A program made the position numbers and the translations under genes. Positions 8,207 to 15,409 of a stretch of DNA of 34,861 bases are shown one piece after another (the stretch's first letter is position 1; every line of letters begins with the position of its first letter). The stretch comes from Hyphomonadaceae bacterium UBA2389 (GTDB taxonomy: Bacteria > Pseudomonadota > Alphaproteobacteria > Caulobacterales > Aquidulcibacteraceae). Location of the stretch: positions 1 through 34,861 of the forward strand of contig DDSN01000115.1 of NCBI GenBank assembly GCA_002343395.1, in the 5' to 3' direction. The notes beneath the pieces were generated by a model. It did no database searches and was not told the origin of the DNA. It saw nothing but the letters and a program-made list of their open reading frames with translations.

Positions 8207-8222
8207 GGTCTGACCCCAGACC
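8207..8222 (+). promoter_or_regulatory. Small perfect hairpin in the lysozyme-like gene leader
   Basis: GGTCTG (8207-8212), loop ACCC, CAGACC (8217-8222), ending 12 bases before the GAGAAGG Shine-Dalgarno of the gene at 8246. With no T-run it is not an obvious terminator; it could be an operator-like inverted repeat or a leader stem. Chance is possible for a 6-bp stem. Confidence 0.3.
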
Positions 8223-8245
8223 AAAACGACACGCGAGAAGGTCTC

Positions 8246-9169
8246 ATGGCGTACACCATATCCAGCGCGGGGCTGACGCTGCTGCGGAAGCTTGAGGGCT
8301 TCCGCGCAAAGCCAGCGCCCACGGGCGAGGGGGCCTGGGTGGTTGGTTACAGCCATCGCAGGACGGGTGCGCCGGGGACCTCGGTGACTCAAGCTGAAGC
8401 GCGCGCGCTGTTGGCGGGCGATCTCGCTCCCTTCGAGGCGATGGTAAATAAGCTTGTGTCGCGCCCGATTGGGCAGGCGCAGTTTGACGCCCTGGTGTCG
8501 TTCGCGTTTTCAATTGGCGTCGAGGCCTTCGCTCAGAGCAATGTCCTCAAGCTATTGAACGACGGTGAGGTCGACGCCGCCGCCGCCGCCATGGAATCGT
8601 GGCGCAGCGCGCGTGTTGACGGCGCATTGACTGTCGTACAGGCGCTGGCGCGCCGCCGCGCCGCGGAGCGCGCCCACTTCCTGAAAGACGTGCCGATTGA
8701 AGCCGCGCCTTCAGCGCTGCTGCGCGCGGTGCCCGATCAGGCGCCGCCGGCTGACGCGCGGCCACGCCGCGCGATAGGGATACGGCTCACCGAAATCCTG
8801 AGATCGGAGCCCGCGACGGCGGCATTGCTGCAGGCGCCGCCCGCGACGACACGGCATGGCGATGGCGATGACGACGGAGATGAAATCACGACCGCGCACG
8901 CAAAACCGGTCGCACGGCGAGAGTTCGAAGCCGCGGCCGCCGGCGCGCCCAAAAAGCGCTTCCCTTGGCTTAAGCGGTCAAACGACGAGCAATTGGGCGC
9001 GGGCGGACTGCTTGTGCTTGGCTTGGCGCTAACCGGGATGGGCGCCGCCATTGTGGTCGGCGGCGAGGGCGGCGTCGTCGATTTCGTGGGCGGCGCCGCG
9101 TTGATCGCACCTGGTGTGATCGCTGGCCTCGTCGCGGCGCAAGAACTGCGGCGCAATTCCTTCGGTTAA
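8246..9169 (+). CDS. GH24 (phage-type) lysozyme-like protein with C-terminal membrane anchor
   Basis: A 307-residue protein. Residues 1-150 align with the T4/R21-type lysozyme fold: KLEGF with Glu17, WVVGYSHR, then SFAFSIGVEAFAQSNVLKLLNDG and the final helix region. Aligned without gaps from Glu17 to GY (residues 34-35), the usual catalytic Asp position holds Thr26 and the usual Thr position holds Val32, so two of three classic active-site residues are changed. A low-complexity acidic/Ala linker (about 150-245) leads to two C-terminal hydrophobic segments (about 250-270 and 275-295). There is no N-terminal signal peptide. A GAGAAGG Shine-Dalgarno at 8235-8241 fixes the ATG. It could remodel or bind peptidoglycan, or be a pseudo-enzyme. 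Confidence 0.8.
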   Translation: MAYTISSAGLTLLRKLEGFRAKPAPTGEGAWVVGYSHRRTGAPGTSVTQAEARALLAGDLAPFEAMVNKLVSRPIGQAQFDALVSFAFSIGVEAFAQSNVLKLLNDGEVDAAAAAMESWRSARVDGALTVVQALARRRAAERAHFLKDVPIEAAPSALLRAVPDQAPPADARPRRAIGIRLTEILRSEPATAALLQAPPATTRHGDGDDDGDEITTAHAKPVARREFEAAAAGAPKKRFPWLKRSNDEQLGAGGLLVLGLALTGMGAAIVVGGEGGVVDFVGGAALIAPGVIAGLVAAQELRRNSFG

Positions 9170-9190
9170 TCCCTTTCGCTGGTGAGCCTC

Positions 9191-9222
9191 GGGGCGGGAG
9201 CGATCCCGCCCCTTTTCTTTTC
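9191..9222 (+). terminator. Strong Rho-independent terminator of the lysozyme-like gene
   Basis: A perfect 9-bp stem, GGGGCGGGA (9191-9199) with TCCCGCCCC (9204-9212), tetraloop GCGA, followed by TTTTCTTTT. It begins 21 bases past the stop at 9169. Confidence 0.9.
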
Positions 9223-9224
9223 CC

Positions 9225-9261
9225 AAAAAGCCGAAAGGCCGCGCTCATGGCGCGGCCTTTC
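9225..9261 (-). terminator. Rho-independent terminator facing the minus-strand micro-ORF
   Basis: A perfect 11-bp stem with plus-strand arms GAAAGGCCGCG (9233-9243) and CGCGGCCTTTC (9251-9261) and a 7-base loop. Read on the minus strand, the hairpin is followed by GGC and TTTTT (complement of 9226-9230). It stands 22 bases past the micro-ORF stop and is the natural end of a minus-strand transcript. Confidence 0.75.
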
Positions 9262-9283
9262 CATTGTCAGTCCCTGGTGGACC

Positions 9284-9367
9284 TTAGGCTGAGCGTCCCC
9301 CGCTCGAATCCATGATCGAGGCAGCCCACGCCATCCGAAAAGTCCCTGACGGGTGACAATGAGACAT
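9284..9367 (-). CDS. Putative 27-residue small protein with very strong ribosome site
   Basis: On the minus strand AAAGGAGGTG (complement of 9371-9380, including the full AGGAGGT anti-SD match) is followed after a few bases by ATG (9367) and 27 codons ending in TAA at 9284; a terminator follows at once. The peptide starts MSHCHPSGTFRM and ends SGGRSA. It has one cysteine, no signal peptide and no membrane helix. I recognise no family. The SD is among the strongest in the window and the SD-ORF-terminator layout looks like a complete small gene, but 27 codons can be open by chance and a leader-peptide role is equally possible. Confidence 0.45.
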   Translation of the reverse strand: MSHCHPSGTFRMAWAASIMDSSGGRSA

Positions 9368-9385
9368 GGACACCTCCTTTCTGAA

Positions 9386-9437
9386 AACCGGCGCCAGTCG
9401 CCGGAAACGTTTGAAAGATAGTATGCCGGCGCCGGTT
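9386..9437 (-). promoter_or_regulatory. Inverted repeat and possible promoter upstream of the micro-ORF
   Basis: AACCGGCGCC (9386-9395) and GGCGCCGGTT (9428-9437) form a perfect 10-bp inverted repeat separated by 32 bases. Within the spacer the minus strand reads TACTAT (9419-9424), a fair -10 hexamer, but I see no good -35 at the right distance. The repeat could be an operator or a leader stem for the small ORF starting at 9367. Confidence 0.35.
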
Positions 9438-9511
9438 CGCAAACCGCTATGGTTGACGCTTACTGCGGAGCGCGCGCGGGGCGTGTCGCGACAGCGACAG
9501 TTTGGCGAATA

Positions 9512-10072
9512 TTACGGACGCTCAGGCGTGAGCGAGCCAAGCAGCGTCGCATTATCGCCCGCCATGGCGACGCAGGCGTTGCTCTCGGCGCCGTCTGGAA
9601 AGCAAAACAGCGGCCCTTGCGCGCCACGCGCCGCTTCATACTGACTGCGCCCGACGCGCGGTTCGAACCCAGGCGGGCGCGCGGCGCCGGCGGGCCAAGC
9701 GGGGAGCGTGTTCGCGGTCGCGGGATCGGCGCTGTTCTGAATCCACGCTTCAATGTCATTGCGTAGACCCGTCTGGTCGTTGTTGGGATTAAACGCGAGC
9801 GGCACATCGCGCACCGGGTAATCGCCGGAGAAGAGCACGGCGCCGTCCATCGATTTTATGCGCAGCGTCGCAATCGCGTCCGCGCATGCGTCGCCGCGCG
9901 CTTCGGCTTCGATCACGTAGTATTGGCTGCCGACCGCGGACCAGTCGCGGGAGGTCTGCGCGGTGCAGCCAGGCGCTTGCAGCGGCGGGAGCTGCGTGGT
10001 CTGCGCCGGCTGAGGCTGAGGCGTACACGCCGCCAGGGCAACCGCGCTCAACGCTCCGCATACTCGCCTCAT
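9512..10072 (-). CDS. Lipoprotein, third of three tandem paralogues
   Basis: A 186-residue lipoprotein: a short signal peptide with a lipobox ending AACT, then a Pro/Gln-rich linker. The core keeps the family pattern of a hydrophobic strand before an Ala-rich GDACADAIATL segment, a MDGAVLFSGD turn where its sisters have a GxPLW motif, and a C-terminal pair of cysteines in PLFCF and NACVAM. The ATG at 10072 overlaps the stop of the upstream gene in an ATGA, indicating translational coupling. I know no named family; this is the most diverged of the three copies. An envelope role is inferred only from the lipobox. Confidence 0.75.
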   Translation of the reverse strand: MRRVCGALSAVALAACTPQPQPAQTTQLPPLQAPGCTAQTSRDWSAVGSQYYVIEAEARGDACADAIATLRIKSMDGAVLFSGDYPVRDVPLAFNPNNDQTGLRNDIEAWIQNSADPATANTLPAWPAGAARPPGFEPRVGRSQYEAARGAQGPLFCFPDGAESNACVAMAGDNATLLGSLTPERP

Positions 10073-10584
10073 TCCTGGTTCTCCGTAACCGCGCGATCGA
10101 ACAAGTGGCCAGCGCCGCCAGCGGCCGGCTCCCAGAACACGCAGACTTGAGCGCTTGTTCCAGAATAATGGCACAACATCGGCAGGTCGCGTGCGCGTAT
10201 GTCATCATATGTGAGTTGATCGAGCGTCGTCGCGCCGTCCTCAAGCATGGCGAAGGGCGGGGCCTGCGTCGTGGTCGAGAGATCGACTTCAATCCAGCGA
10301 TTGAGAAAATCCTGAACCGCCTCGCGATCCCCTGGTGCGAAAACGTCGCCGAAGGCGTGCGATAATGTCGTCGCCCATGTCCAGAGGGGATATCCCTCTT
10401 CACTCCGAAGGCTCAACACGACGATCGCCTTGTCGCAGGAGGGGCCCTCCGCGCGCGCGACCAATACATCGCTCGCTTCCGGCGCGGAGAAGGCCAAGGT
10501 GCGTTCGCTCGACATATCGCATCGCGGAGGATGCGCGGGCGCGCACGCGCTCAGCGCAAGCAAGAACAGCAGCGCTCTCATCAT
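10069..10584 (-). CDS. Lipoprotein, second of three tandem paralogues
   Basis: A 171-residue lipoprotein with signal MMRALLFLLALSACAP (lipobox LSAC). The core contains DVLVARAEGPSCDKAIVVL, GYPLWTWATTL, a helix-like region with DFLNRWIEV, and the closing LPMLCHY / AQVCVF cysteine pair. These segments line up with the first copy (DVVTARADGPTCAQAVV, GDPLWTFAS, FLNGWANVEV, SPMLCF, AVRCLV). The start at 10584 is chosen because it makes a 4-base ATGA overlap with the upstream stop; an ATG at 10581 is in frame one codon later. Function unknown. Confidence 0.78.
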   Translation of the reverse strand: MMRALLFLLALSACAPAHPPRCDMSSERTLAFSAPEASDVLVARAEGPSCDKAIVVLSLRSEEGYPLWTWATTLSHAFGDVFAPGDREAVQDFLNRWIEVDLSTTTQAPPFAMLEDGATTLDQLTYDDIRARDLPMLCHYSGTSAQVCVFWEPAAGGAGHLFDRAVTENQE

Positions 10585-11138
10585 GGCCCGTACGCCACAA
10601 TTTCTGTCGGCGCATTCGAGAGGGGGTCGATGACGAGGCAACGGACCGCCTCGGCGGCGGCGGCGAAGCACAGCATTGGCGACGCGCGCGCGCGCAGAGC
10701 TTCGTAGGCCTCTCGATCGAAGGCCGTATCGTAGCTGAACGGCGAGGCCGATTCAGAGAGCGACGCAGCGCCCTCGCTCCATGACGGCAAATCGCTGGAG
10801 CGAGTGACTTCGACGTTCGCCCAGCCGTTCAAGAAAGCGCCAACCTCGGCGTCGGTCGGCGCTGACGTATTTGGCGGCGGGGCTCCGCCTATAGTCATAT
10901 CGTAGTAGGTGGACGCGAAGGTCCAAAGCGGATCGCCGTTCGCGTTGCGAACAGTGAAGTTCACCACCGCCTGCGCGCACGTGGGCCCGTCAGCCCGCGC
11001 CGTGACGACATCCTGGGCGCTTGTGTTGCTCCACGTCACGTTATGCGTAGCGTTAAGTCGGCAGCCTTCGAGGCTTGGCGCGGGCGCTGGCGCGCATGCG
11101 CCAAGCGCGATGGCGATGAAGGCGAGTGTTCGAAACAT
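10581..11138 (-). CDS. Lipoprotein, first of three tandem paralogues
   Basis: A 185-residue lipoprotein with signal MFRTLAFIAIALGACAP (lipobox LGAC). It carries the shared core: an early cysteine (GCRLNATHNVTW), DVVTARADGPTCAQAVV, NGDPLWTFAS, FLNGWANVEV and the C-terminal SPMLCF / AVRCLV cysteines. The four conserved cysteines across the family suggest two disulfides in the periplasm. It heads a three-gene overlapping minus-strand operon. An in-frame start further upstream (11168) would add residues before the signal and is less likely. No named domain recognised. Confidence 0.78.
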   Translation of the reverse strand: MFRTLAFIAIALGACAPAPAPSLEGCRLNATHNVTWSNTSAQDVVTARADGPTCAQAVVNFTVRNANGDPLWTFASTYYDMTIGGAPPPNTSAPTDAEVGAFLNGWANVEVTRSSDLPSWSEGAASLSESASPFSYDTAFDREAYEALRARASPMLCFAAAAEAVRCLVIDPLSNAPTEIVAYGP

Positions 11139-11194
11139 GCGCTCCCCGGAAAATGATCGCGCGGACATTAGCCGCCGCGCCGCGCAGCGCTAGT

Positions 11195-12982
11195 CTAATC
11201 GGCGCTCTCAAGCGCCGCCGCCTGCAGTTCCGCGAACTCGGCCGGCGCCTGAAACAAGCCATGTGGCCGTTGCAGGGCGGCAACCGCGGCTTCGTAGCCG
11301 GCGGCGACCGTTTCGTCGAAGCGTTTCCAGTCGCGCATGTCGAGATCGGGCATCTCCGGCGCCACCAGCACGTCGGCGCCCGAACGCCCCTCCCAAGGAT
11401 CGACGGCGAGAGTCGCCGCGCGCATCAGCAGCGAAGCGATGGGAGGGGCGGCTTGCAGGCCATGTGCAGCGACCCAGCCGAAGAAGCCGGGCGGCTCGCG
11501 AAAGTCCTCCAAGTCGATCCCGTCGCGCCGGGCGACGTCAACGCCGATGATCGGGCCCCGATGCAGATCCTTGAGCACGTCGACGGGAAAATTCTTCAAC
11601 ACGGCGCCGTCGACGAGCAGGCCCTGGTCCGCATCGATGACGGGGGGCAGAATGCCCGGCAGCGAGATTGAAGCGCGCAACGCCCAGCGCAGCAACCCGC
11701 CGCGATGCACGCGCGATTCACCCGCGACGAGATTGGTTGAAACCGCGAAATAGGGGATGTGCAGGTCCTCGATGAGCGTCTCGCCAAAATGCTCGCGCAA
11801 CCTGTCTTCGACGCGCCGCCCTCGCACCAAACCAACGACCGGCAGCACATAATCGCCCAGAGGGTTTGATTCGACGAAGGCCTTGCGAATGCGCAATTCG
11901 ATTTCGTCGTCGTCCCATCCCATCGCGACGCACGCGGCGATGATCGCGCCCATGGAGGTGCCGCCCGCGATGTCGAGCGGCAGCCCCGCTTCACGCAACG
12001 CACGCACGACGCCGATGTGGGCATAGGCGCGCGCGCCGCCGCCGGATAGAACGAGCCCAATCGAGCGTCCCGCGATGACGCGCGCCAAGCGCGCCGAATC
12101 CTCATCTTCAACCCCGCGCCAATGAAACAGCCGCGCCGCCTCGCAGGCCACGCGCCATTCATTGGTGGTCGCGGCTTGGCGGTCCATGCCGTGATGCAGC
12201 AGGATGACGTCGACTAAACGGAATTGCCGCGCCGGCGAGGGTTCTTCGTGCGGCAGGATCGGCACCGAGGGGCGTGCATCGGCGCGCGCGAAAAACCAGA
12301 TGCGATCCGCTTGGCGGATGCAGGTGCGAAACCAATGTGTGTCGGCGATTGGCGTAATCAAGAACACCGCATCGTTCTTGCGTTCCAACGCATCGAACCA
12401 AGCGCTGTTCATGCCCTCCGCGCTCATGGCGCGCTCATCGTCTTCGGTGACGATCACGGCGCGCGCGCCAAGCCGCTTCAACGCGGTTTGAAGAATGCGC
12501 GCGCGAAGTTTCAGGTCAATGGTTGGGGACGTGGAGACCAAAGCGTAGACTTTTGGAGCCGCGCGCGGCCCAGACTTGGCGTTCGCGCGCGCCCGCGTGA
12601 GCATGAGACGCGCGATGTGCTCCATCAGCTTCGGGTGCGCCTGCACCAGCCGTTCGAAGGCTGTCCGAGAAAGCTTCAGCACTTCGCTGTCGCGCATGGC
12701 GAACACGCTGCTGGTGTGCGGTTCGCGCGCGATGAGCGCCATCTCCCCGACGGGCTCGCCGGGCCGGATGTAACCGAGAAGCTGGTGGCGTCCCCGATCC
12801 ACGGTTCGGAAGGCGGCCAGCGAACCCGACACCAGGAACCACATATCGTCGGCGGGCTCGCCGGCGCTGAGCACCTGCCAGCCGGCCGGCACCGAGAACC
12901 ACTCGGCTTCGTCCTCGATCGCGGCGAGGAGGTCGCGCGGGGCATCGGCGAGAAACGGGATGTCGGACAGCGTCGGTTTCAT
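11195..12982 (-). CDS. Cyclic-nucleotide-binding domain/patatin-like phospholipase (NTE/RssA type)
   Basis: A 595-residue protein. Residues 8-125 form a cNMP-binding domain with GEPVGEMALIAREPHTSSV, the phosphate-binding cassette region. Residues 145-300 form a mixed connecting domain. The patatin domain begins at 307: glycine-rich oxyanion loop SGGGARAYAHIG, nucleophile elbow GGTSMG with Ser343, and dyad DGA with Asp458. This Ser/Asp architecture hydrolyses membrane lipids or lysophospholipids; the cNMP plus patatin order is that of neuropathy-target-esterase-like proteins, common in proteobacteria. The ATG at 12982 is chosen because the domain starts right after it; a TTG at 13030 is in frame. 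It is divergent from the TIR gene across about 106 bp. Confidence 0.9.
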   Translation of the reverse strand: MKPTLSDIPFLADAPRDLLAAIEDEAEWFSVPAGWQVLSAGEPADDMWFLVSGSLAAFRTVDRGRHQLLGYIRPGEPVGEMALIAREPHTSSVFAMRDSEVLKLSRTAFERLVQAHPKLMEHIARLMLTRARANAKSGPRAAPKVYALVSTSPTIDLKLRARILQTALKRLGARAVIVTEDDERAMSAEGMNSAWFDALERKNDAVFLITPIADTHWFRTCIRQADRIWFFARADARPSVPILPHEEPSPARQFRLVDVILLHHGMDRQAATTNEWRVACEAARLFHWRGVEDEDSARLARVIAGRSIGLVLSGGGARAYAHIGVVRALREAGLPLDIAGGTSMGAIIAACVAMGWDDDEIELRIRKAFVESNPLGDYVLPVVGLVRGRRVEDRLREHFGETLIEDLHIPYFAVSTNLVAGESRVHRGGLLRWALRASISLPGILPPVIDADQGLLVDGAVLKNFPVDVLKDLHRGPIIGVDVARRDGIDLEDFREPPGFFGWVAAHGLQAAPPIASLLMRAATLAVDPWEGRSGADVLVAPEMPDLDMRDWKRFDETVAAGYEAAVAALQRPHGLFQAPAEFAELQAAALESAD

Positions 12983-13088
12983 GAATATCTCGCTCGGAAC
13001 GCAGCATAGGAGCGGGGGGTTAAGGCGCAATGAGAGCGGCGGCGCCGTGTCCGCTTTCTTGGAGTCGAATGGGTGCTAAAGACCAACG

Positions 13089-14201
13089 ATGACCGTGTTC
13101 ATCGCGTTTGCGCCGGCCGACCGTTCCGCCGCGGAGAGCCTGGAGGCCGTTATCGAGCGCCGGGGACAGTTCGCGGAGCTGGACGATGGGCAAACAGCGC
13201 TTAGGCCGGTCATGGCCGGCGACGCCTTCATATTGCTGGTCTCAAATGCGCTGTCGTTGGCGACGGCGCGCCTGCGCCTCGAACAGCGCGCGCTCGATGC
13301 ATGGGCCAGTGGCCGACTCATTTTAGTGAGATTGGACAAAGGGATAGCGCCAGTGGGCTTGCGTGACCTCCCGTCCGTCGACGCTACTTTCGAGGCGCAG
13401 AAGGAATTTGTTTGGCTGAAGGTCGCAGAGGAAGCGCGAGAGAAACAGAAACTCCGGGCCTCCTCGGAGGACAACCACGTCCCGACCGCGCGCCCGAACG
13501 GCGGCGGAATGGGCAGGTTCCTCTGGCTTGGCCTCGCCCTGACGGCCGTGCCTGGCGTCCTCGCGGCTGCCGCGGCGGTCGCCATTTATCTCGCCAACCG
13601 CATAGGACCTGTGCCTGGGGGCTGGCGCGAACTGGTGGCCGGGGTGGACGCGTTGGGCCAGCGAATGGGTGCGCCGACGGGCGCTGCGCCGTGGATGTTT
13701 GGGCTGACCATTGCTGTCACGCTGGCCATCTTGGCGTTCGGGCTTGTCAGCGTCGCGTTGCGTTTGCGACGGGTGTTGGCGCGGCCCCGCTCGGCGTCGC
13801 CGCAACCAGCCAGCGGCGCGATCTTTATCTCCTACGCCCGCGCCAACGAGTCGTTGGTGCTGCCGATTATCGAGGGAGCGCAACAGGCGGGGCGCACGTT
13901 TTGGGTCGATCAGCAGGGCGGGGTGAGCGCGGGCGATTCCTGGGCGGGCGAGATTGTGCGCGCGATACGAAACGCCGCGAGCGTGGTTGTCATGTGCTCG
14001 AGGGCCGCGTTTGAATCTGATCACGTCAAACGCGAGATATATCTGGCGGATCGGTACCAGAAGAAGCTCACGCCGGTGTATGTGGAGGAGGCTGAGCCGC
14101 CTGAGGACTTCGAGTATTTCTTCGCCGGTCTTCAGCCTCTGAAATTGTTCGAAACGCCTGAGGCAGATCGTCCACAAGCGCTGGTTCGCGTGCTAGGCTG
14201 A
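13089..14201 (+). CDS. TIR-TM-TIR membrane protein
   Basis: A 370-residue protein. The C-terminal TIR domain (about 243-365) has box 1 AIFISYAR, the WVDQQGGVSAGDSW loop, ASVVVMCSRAAFESDHVKREI with Glu316 at the position of the TIR NADase glutamate, and LTPVYVEE. The N-terminal 110 residues resemble a second, decayed TIR (FIAFAPADRSAAESL, DAFILLVSNALSL, RLILVRLDKG). Between them are two membrane segments (about 143-169 and 202-226), so both TIR-like domains would face the cytoplasm. Many bacterial TIR proteins cleave NAD+ or act in phage defence, but some are regulatory; no role is proven here. It ends 4 bases before the next gene, so they are probably co-transcribed. Confidence 0.82.
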   Translation: MTVFIAFAPADRSAAESLEAVIERRGQFAELDDGQTALRPVMAGDAFILLVSNALSLATARLRLEQRALDAWASGRLILVRLDKGIAPVGLRDLPSVDATFEAQKEFVWLKVAEEAREKQKLRASSEDNHVPTARPNGGGMGRFLWLGLALTAVPGVLAAAAAVAIYLANRIGPVPGGWRELVAGVDALGQRMGAPTGAAPWMFGLTIAVTLAILAFGLVSVALRLRRVLARPRSASPQPASGAIFISYARANESLVLPIIEGAQQAGRTFWVDQQGGVSAGDSWAGEIVRAIRNAASVVVMCSRAAFESDHVKREIYLADRYQKKLTPVYVEEAEPPEDFEYFFAGLQPLKLFETPEADRPQALVRVLG

Positions 14202-14205
14202 AAAC

Positions 14206-15003
14206 ATGTCCACATCGCCTGACCCCGTACTGCTCGACGTGTCGCCCGAGGGCGTCGCCATTGTCACGCTCAACCGGCCCGAAAAGCGCAACGCCTTCGA
14301 CGAACTCATGATTGCGGGCTTGGCCGACGTGTTCGAGACCTTGAAGGGCGCGGATCACGTGCGCGTCGTGTTCCTGCGCGGCGCCGGCGAGGCGTTCTGC
14401 GCGGGGGCCGATATCGATTGGATGCGCCGCGCCGCCACGTTCACGGAACAGGGCAATGAAACGGACGCGTTGGCGCTCGCGCGCATGTTGCAGCACCTGC
14501 GCGACCTCCCTCAGCTCACGGTCGCTCTCGTGCATGGCGCGGCCATTGGCGGAGGGATTGGCCTCGTCGCGGCATGTGATGTCGCCGTCGCGCTCTCAAA
14601 CAGTGCGTTTCGCTTTTCCGAGGTTCGTCTTGGCCTGACGCCCGCGACGATTTCACCCCATGTCGTCGCCGCTATTGGCGCGCGTTGGGCCAAAGCGCTG
14701 TTTGCCACCGCCGAGAGCTTTGACGGCGTCTTTGCGGAAAAAATTGGGCTAGTTCATTATGTGGTTGAAGATGAAAACGGTCTGCGTTCGATGTCGGAAC
14801 GCCTGAGCGATCTTGCGTTGGCTGCGGCGCCCGGCGCGGTGGCGGATGCGAAAGCGCTCGTGGCCCACGTTGCGGGTCGCCCTATAGATGACGCCATGGC
14901 GAAGGAAACCGCGCGCCGGATAGCTCAGCGCCGGGCTTCAGCAGAGGGGCGCGAGGGCCTCGCGGCGTTTCTTGAGAAACGCAAACCGGAGTGGAACGCG
15001 TGA
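14206..15003 (+). CDS. Enoyl-CoA hydratase/isomerase, methylglutaconyl-CoA hydratase-like
   Basis: A 265-residue crotonase-fold enzyme: NRPEKRNAFD near the N-terminus, the oxyanion segment AFCAGADIDWMRR, and VHGAAIGGGIGLVAACD. The WMRR after AGAD and the ALALARMLQHLRDL helix are hallmarks I associate with methylglutaconyl-CoA hydratases (LiuC/AtuE type) of leucine or acyclic-terpenoid breakdown; a general short-chain enoyl-CoA hydratase is the alternative. The usual leucine-pathway neighbours (liuA, liuB, liuD) are not in the window. It is four bases after the TIR gene and overlaps the next gene. Confidence 0.85.
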   Translation: MSTSPDPVLLDVSPEGVAIVTLNRPEKRNAFDELMIAGLADVFETLKGADHVRVVFLRGAGEAFCAGADIDWMRRAATFTEQGNETDALALARMLQHLRDLPQLTVALVHGAAIGGGIGLVAACDVAVALSNSAFRFSEVRLGLTPATISPHVVAAIGARWAKALFATAESFDGVFAEKIGLVHYVVEDENGLRSMSERLSDLALAAAPGAVADAKALVAHVAGRPIDDAMAKETARRIAQRRASAEGREGLAAFLEKRKPEWNA

Positions 15004-15377
15004 AACTAGGCCGCGGACCAAGCAAGATTTGGCCAGCGCTTTATCGCTTGGGCCTTGCGCGCGCGCGTTTGCCGTTTTGGCGCGTTGTCGTGGAGGCGAA
15101 GCTTGGCGCGAGCATGCGGCTCGCGCGCAAGCACGGCTTCGCGGTGACGGCGGTCTTCGTTTGGGCGCGTACGATCGAGGAAGCTGAAGGCTTGGCGTCA
15201 CTGGCGCTGGAGGAAGAGGGGCTGGAGGTGCAAACCGCCGACGCCAAGCAATGTCCTCCCGCTGCGGCGCCCAAAAACGTGCCGGCGGCGGTCTCGCGCA
15301 CCGAACTTGCGTTTCTGCCTCGGATCGATGGGGAAACCGGCGCTTCCGGACCCTCCAGGCGTGGCGCCCGGGCTTGA
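15000..15377 (+). CDS. Small protein of unknown function
   Basis: A 125-residue protein starting at GTG 15000, which overlaps the hydratase stop in a GTGA; an in-frame GTG at 14991 is an alternative. The N-terminus is basic (KLGRGPSKIW, RARLPFWR). A central VTAVFVWARTIEEAEGLASLALEEEGLEVQ portion looks like a small alpha/beta ferredoxin-type unit, vaguely like RraB-type domains, but I would not name it. The C-terminal third is Pro/Ala-rich and probably unstructured. No signal peptide or membrane segment. Its position as last gene after the TIR and hydratase genes is the only functional hint. Confidence 0.6.
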   Translation: MKLGRGPSKIWPALYRLGLARARLPFWRVVVEAKLGASMRLARKHGFAVTAVFVWARTIEEAEGLASLALEEEGLEVQTADAKQCPPAAAPKNVPAAVSRTELAFLPRIDGETGASGPSRRGARA

Positions 15378-15409
15378 TTACCGCGCCTAGGCGCGAGAGA
15401 CTCCAAGGC

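Noticed and set aside
9284..9367. HPSGTFRM in the micro-ORF as a remnant of a GMC oxidoreductase C-terminus
   Set aside because: Only a handful of residues resemble the HPxGTxRMG motif and nothing else of that family is nearby; probably coincidence.
9366..9644. 92-codon plus-strand frame starting in the 9.3-9.5 kb gap
   Set aside because: Its second half is antisense to a lipoprotein gene, it lacks a ribosome site, and the strong SD at this place belongs to the opposite strand.
12224..13009. 261-codon plus-strand frame
   Set aside because: Lies wholly opposite the cNMP-patatin gene, whose motifs are unmistakable; composition is shadow-like.
11195..14201. Possible CBASS or Thoeris defence system (patatin plus TIR)
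   Set aside because: No CD-NTase, ThsA, ThsB-type partner or cap genes are present, the two genes are divergent, and cNMP-patatin proteins are common outside defence. Kept only as a hypothesis in the findings.
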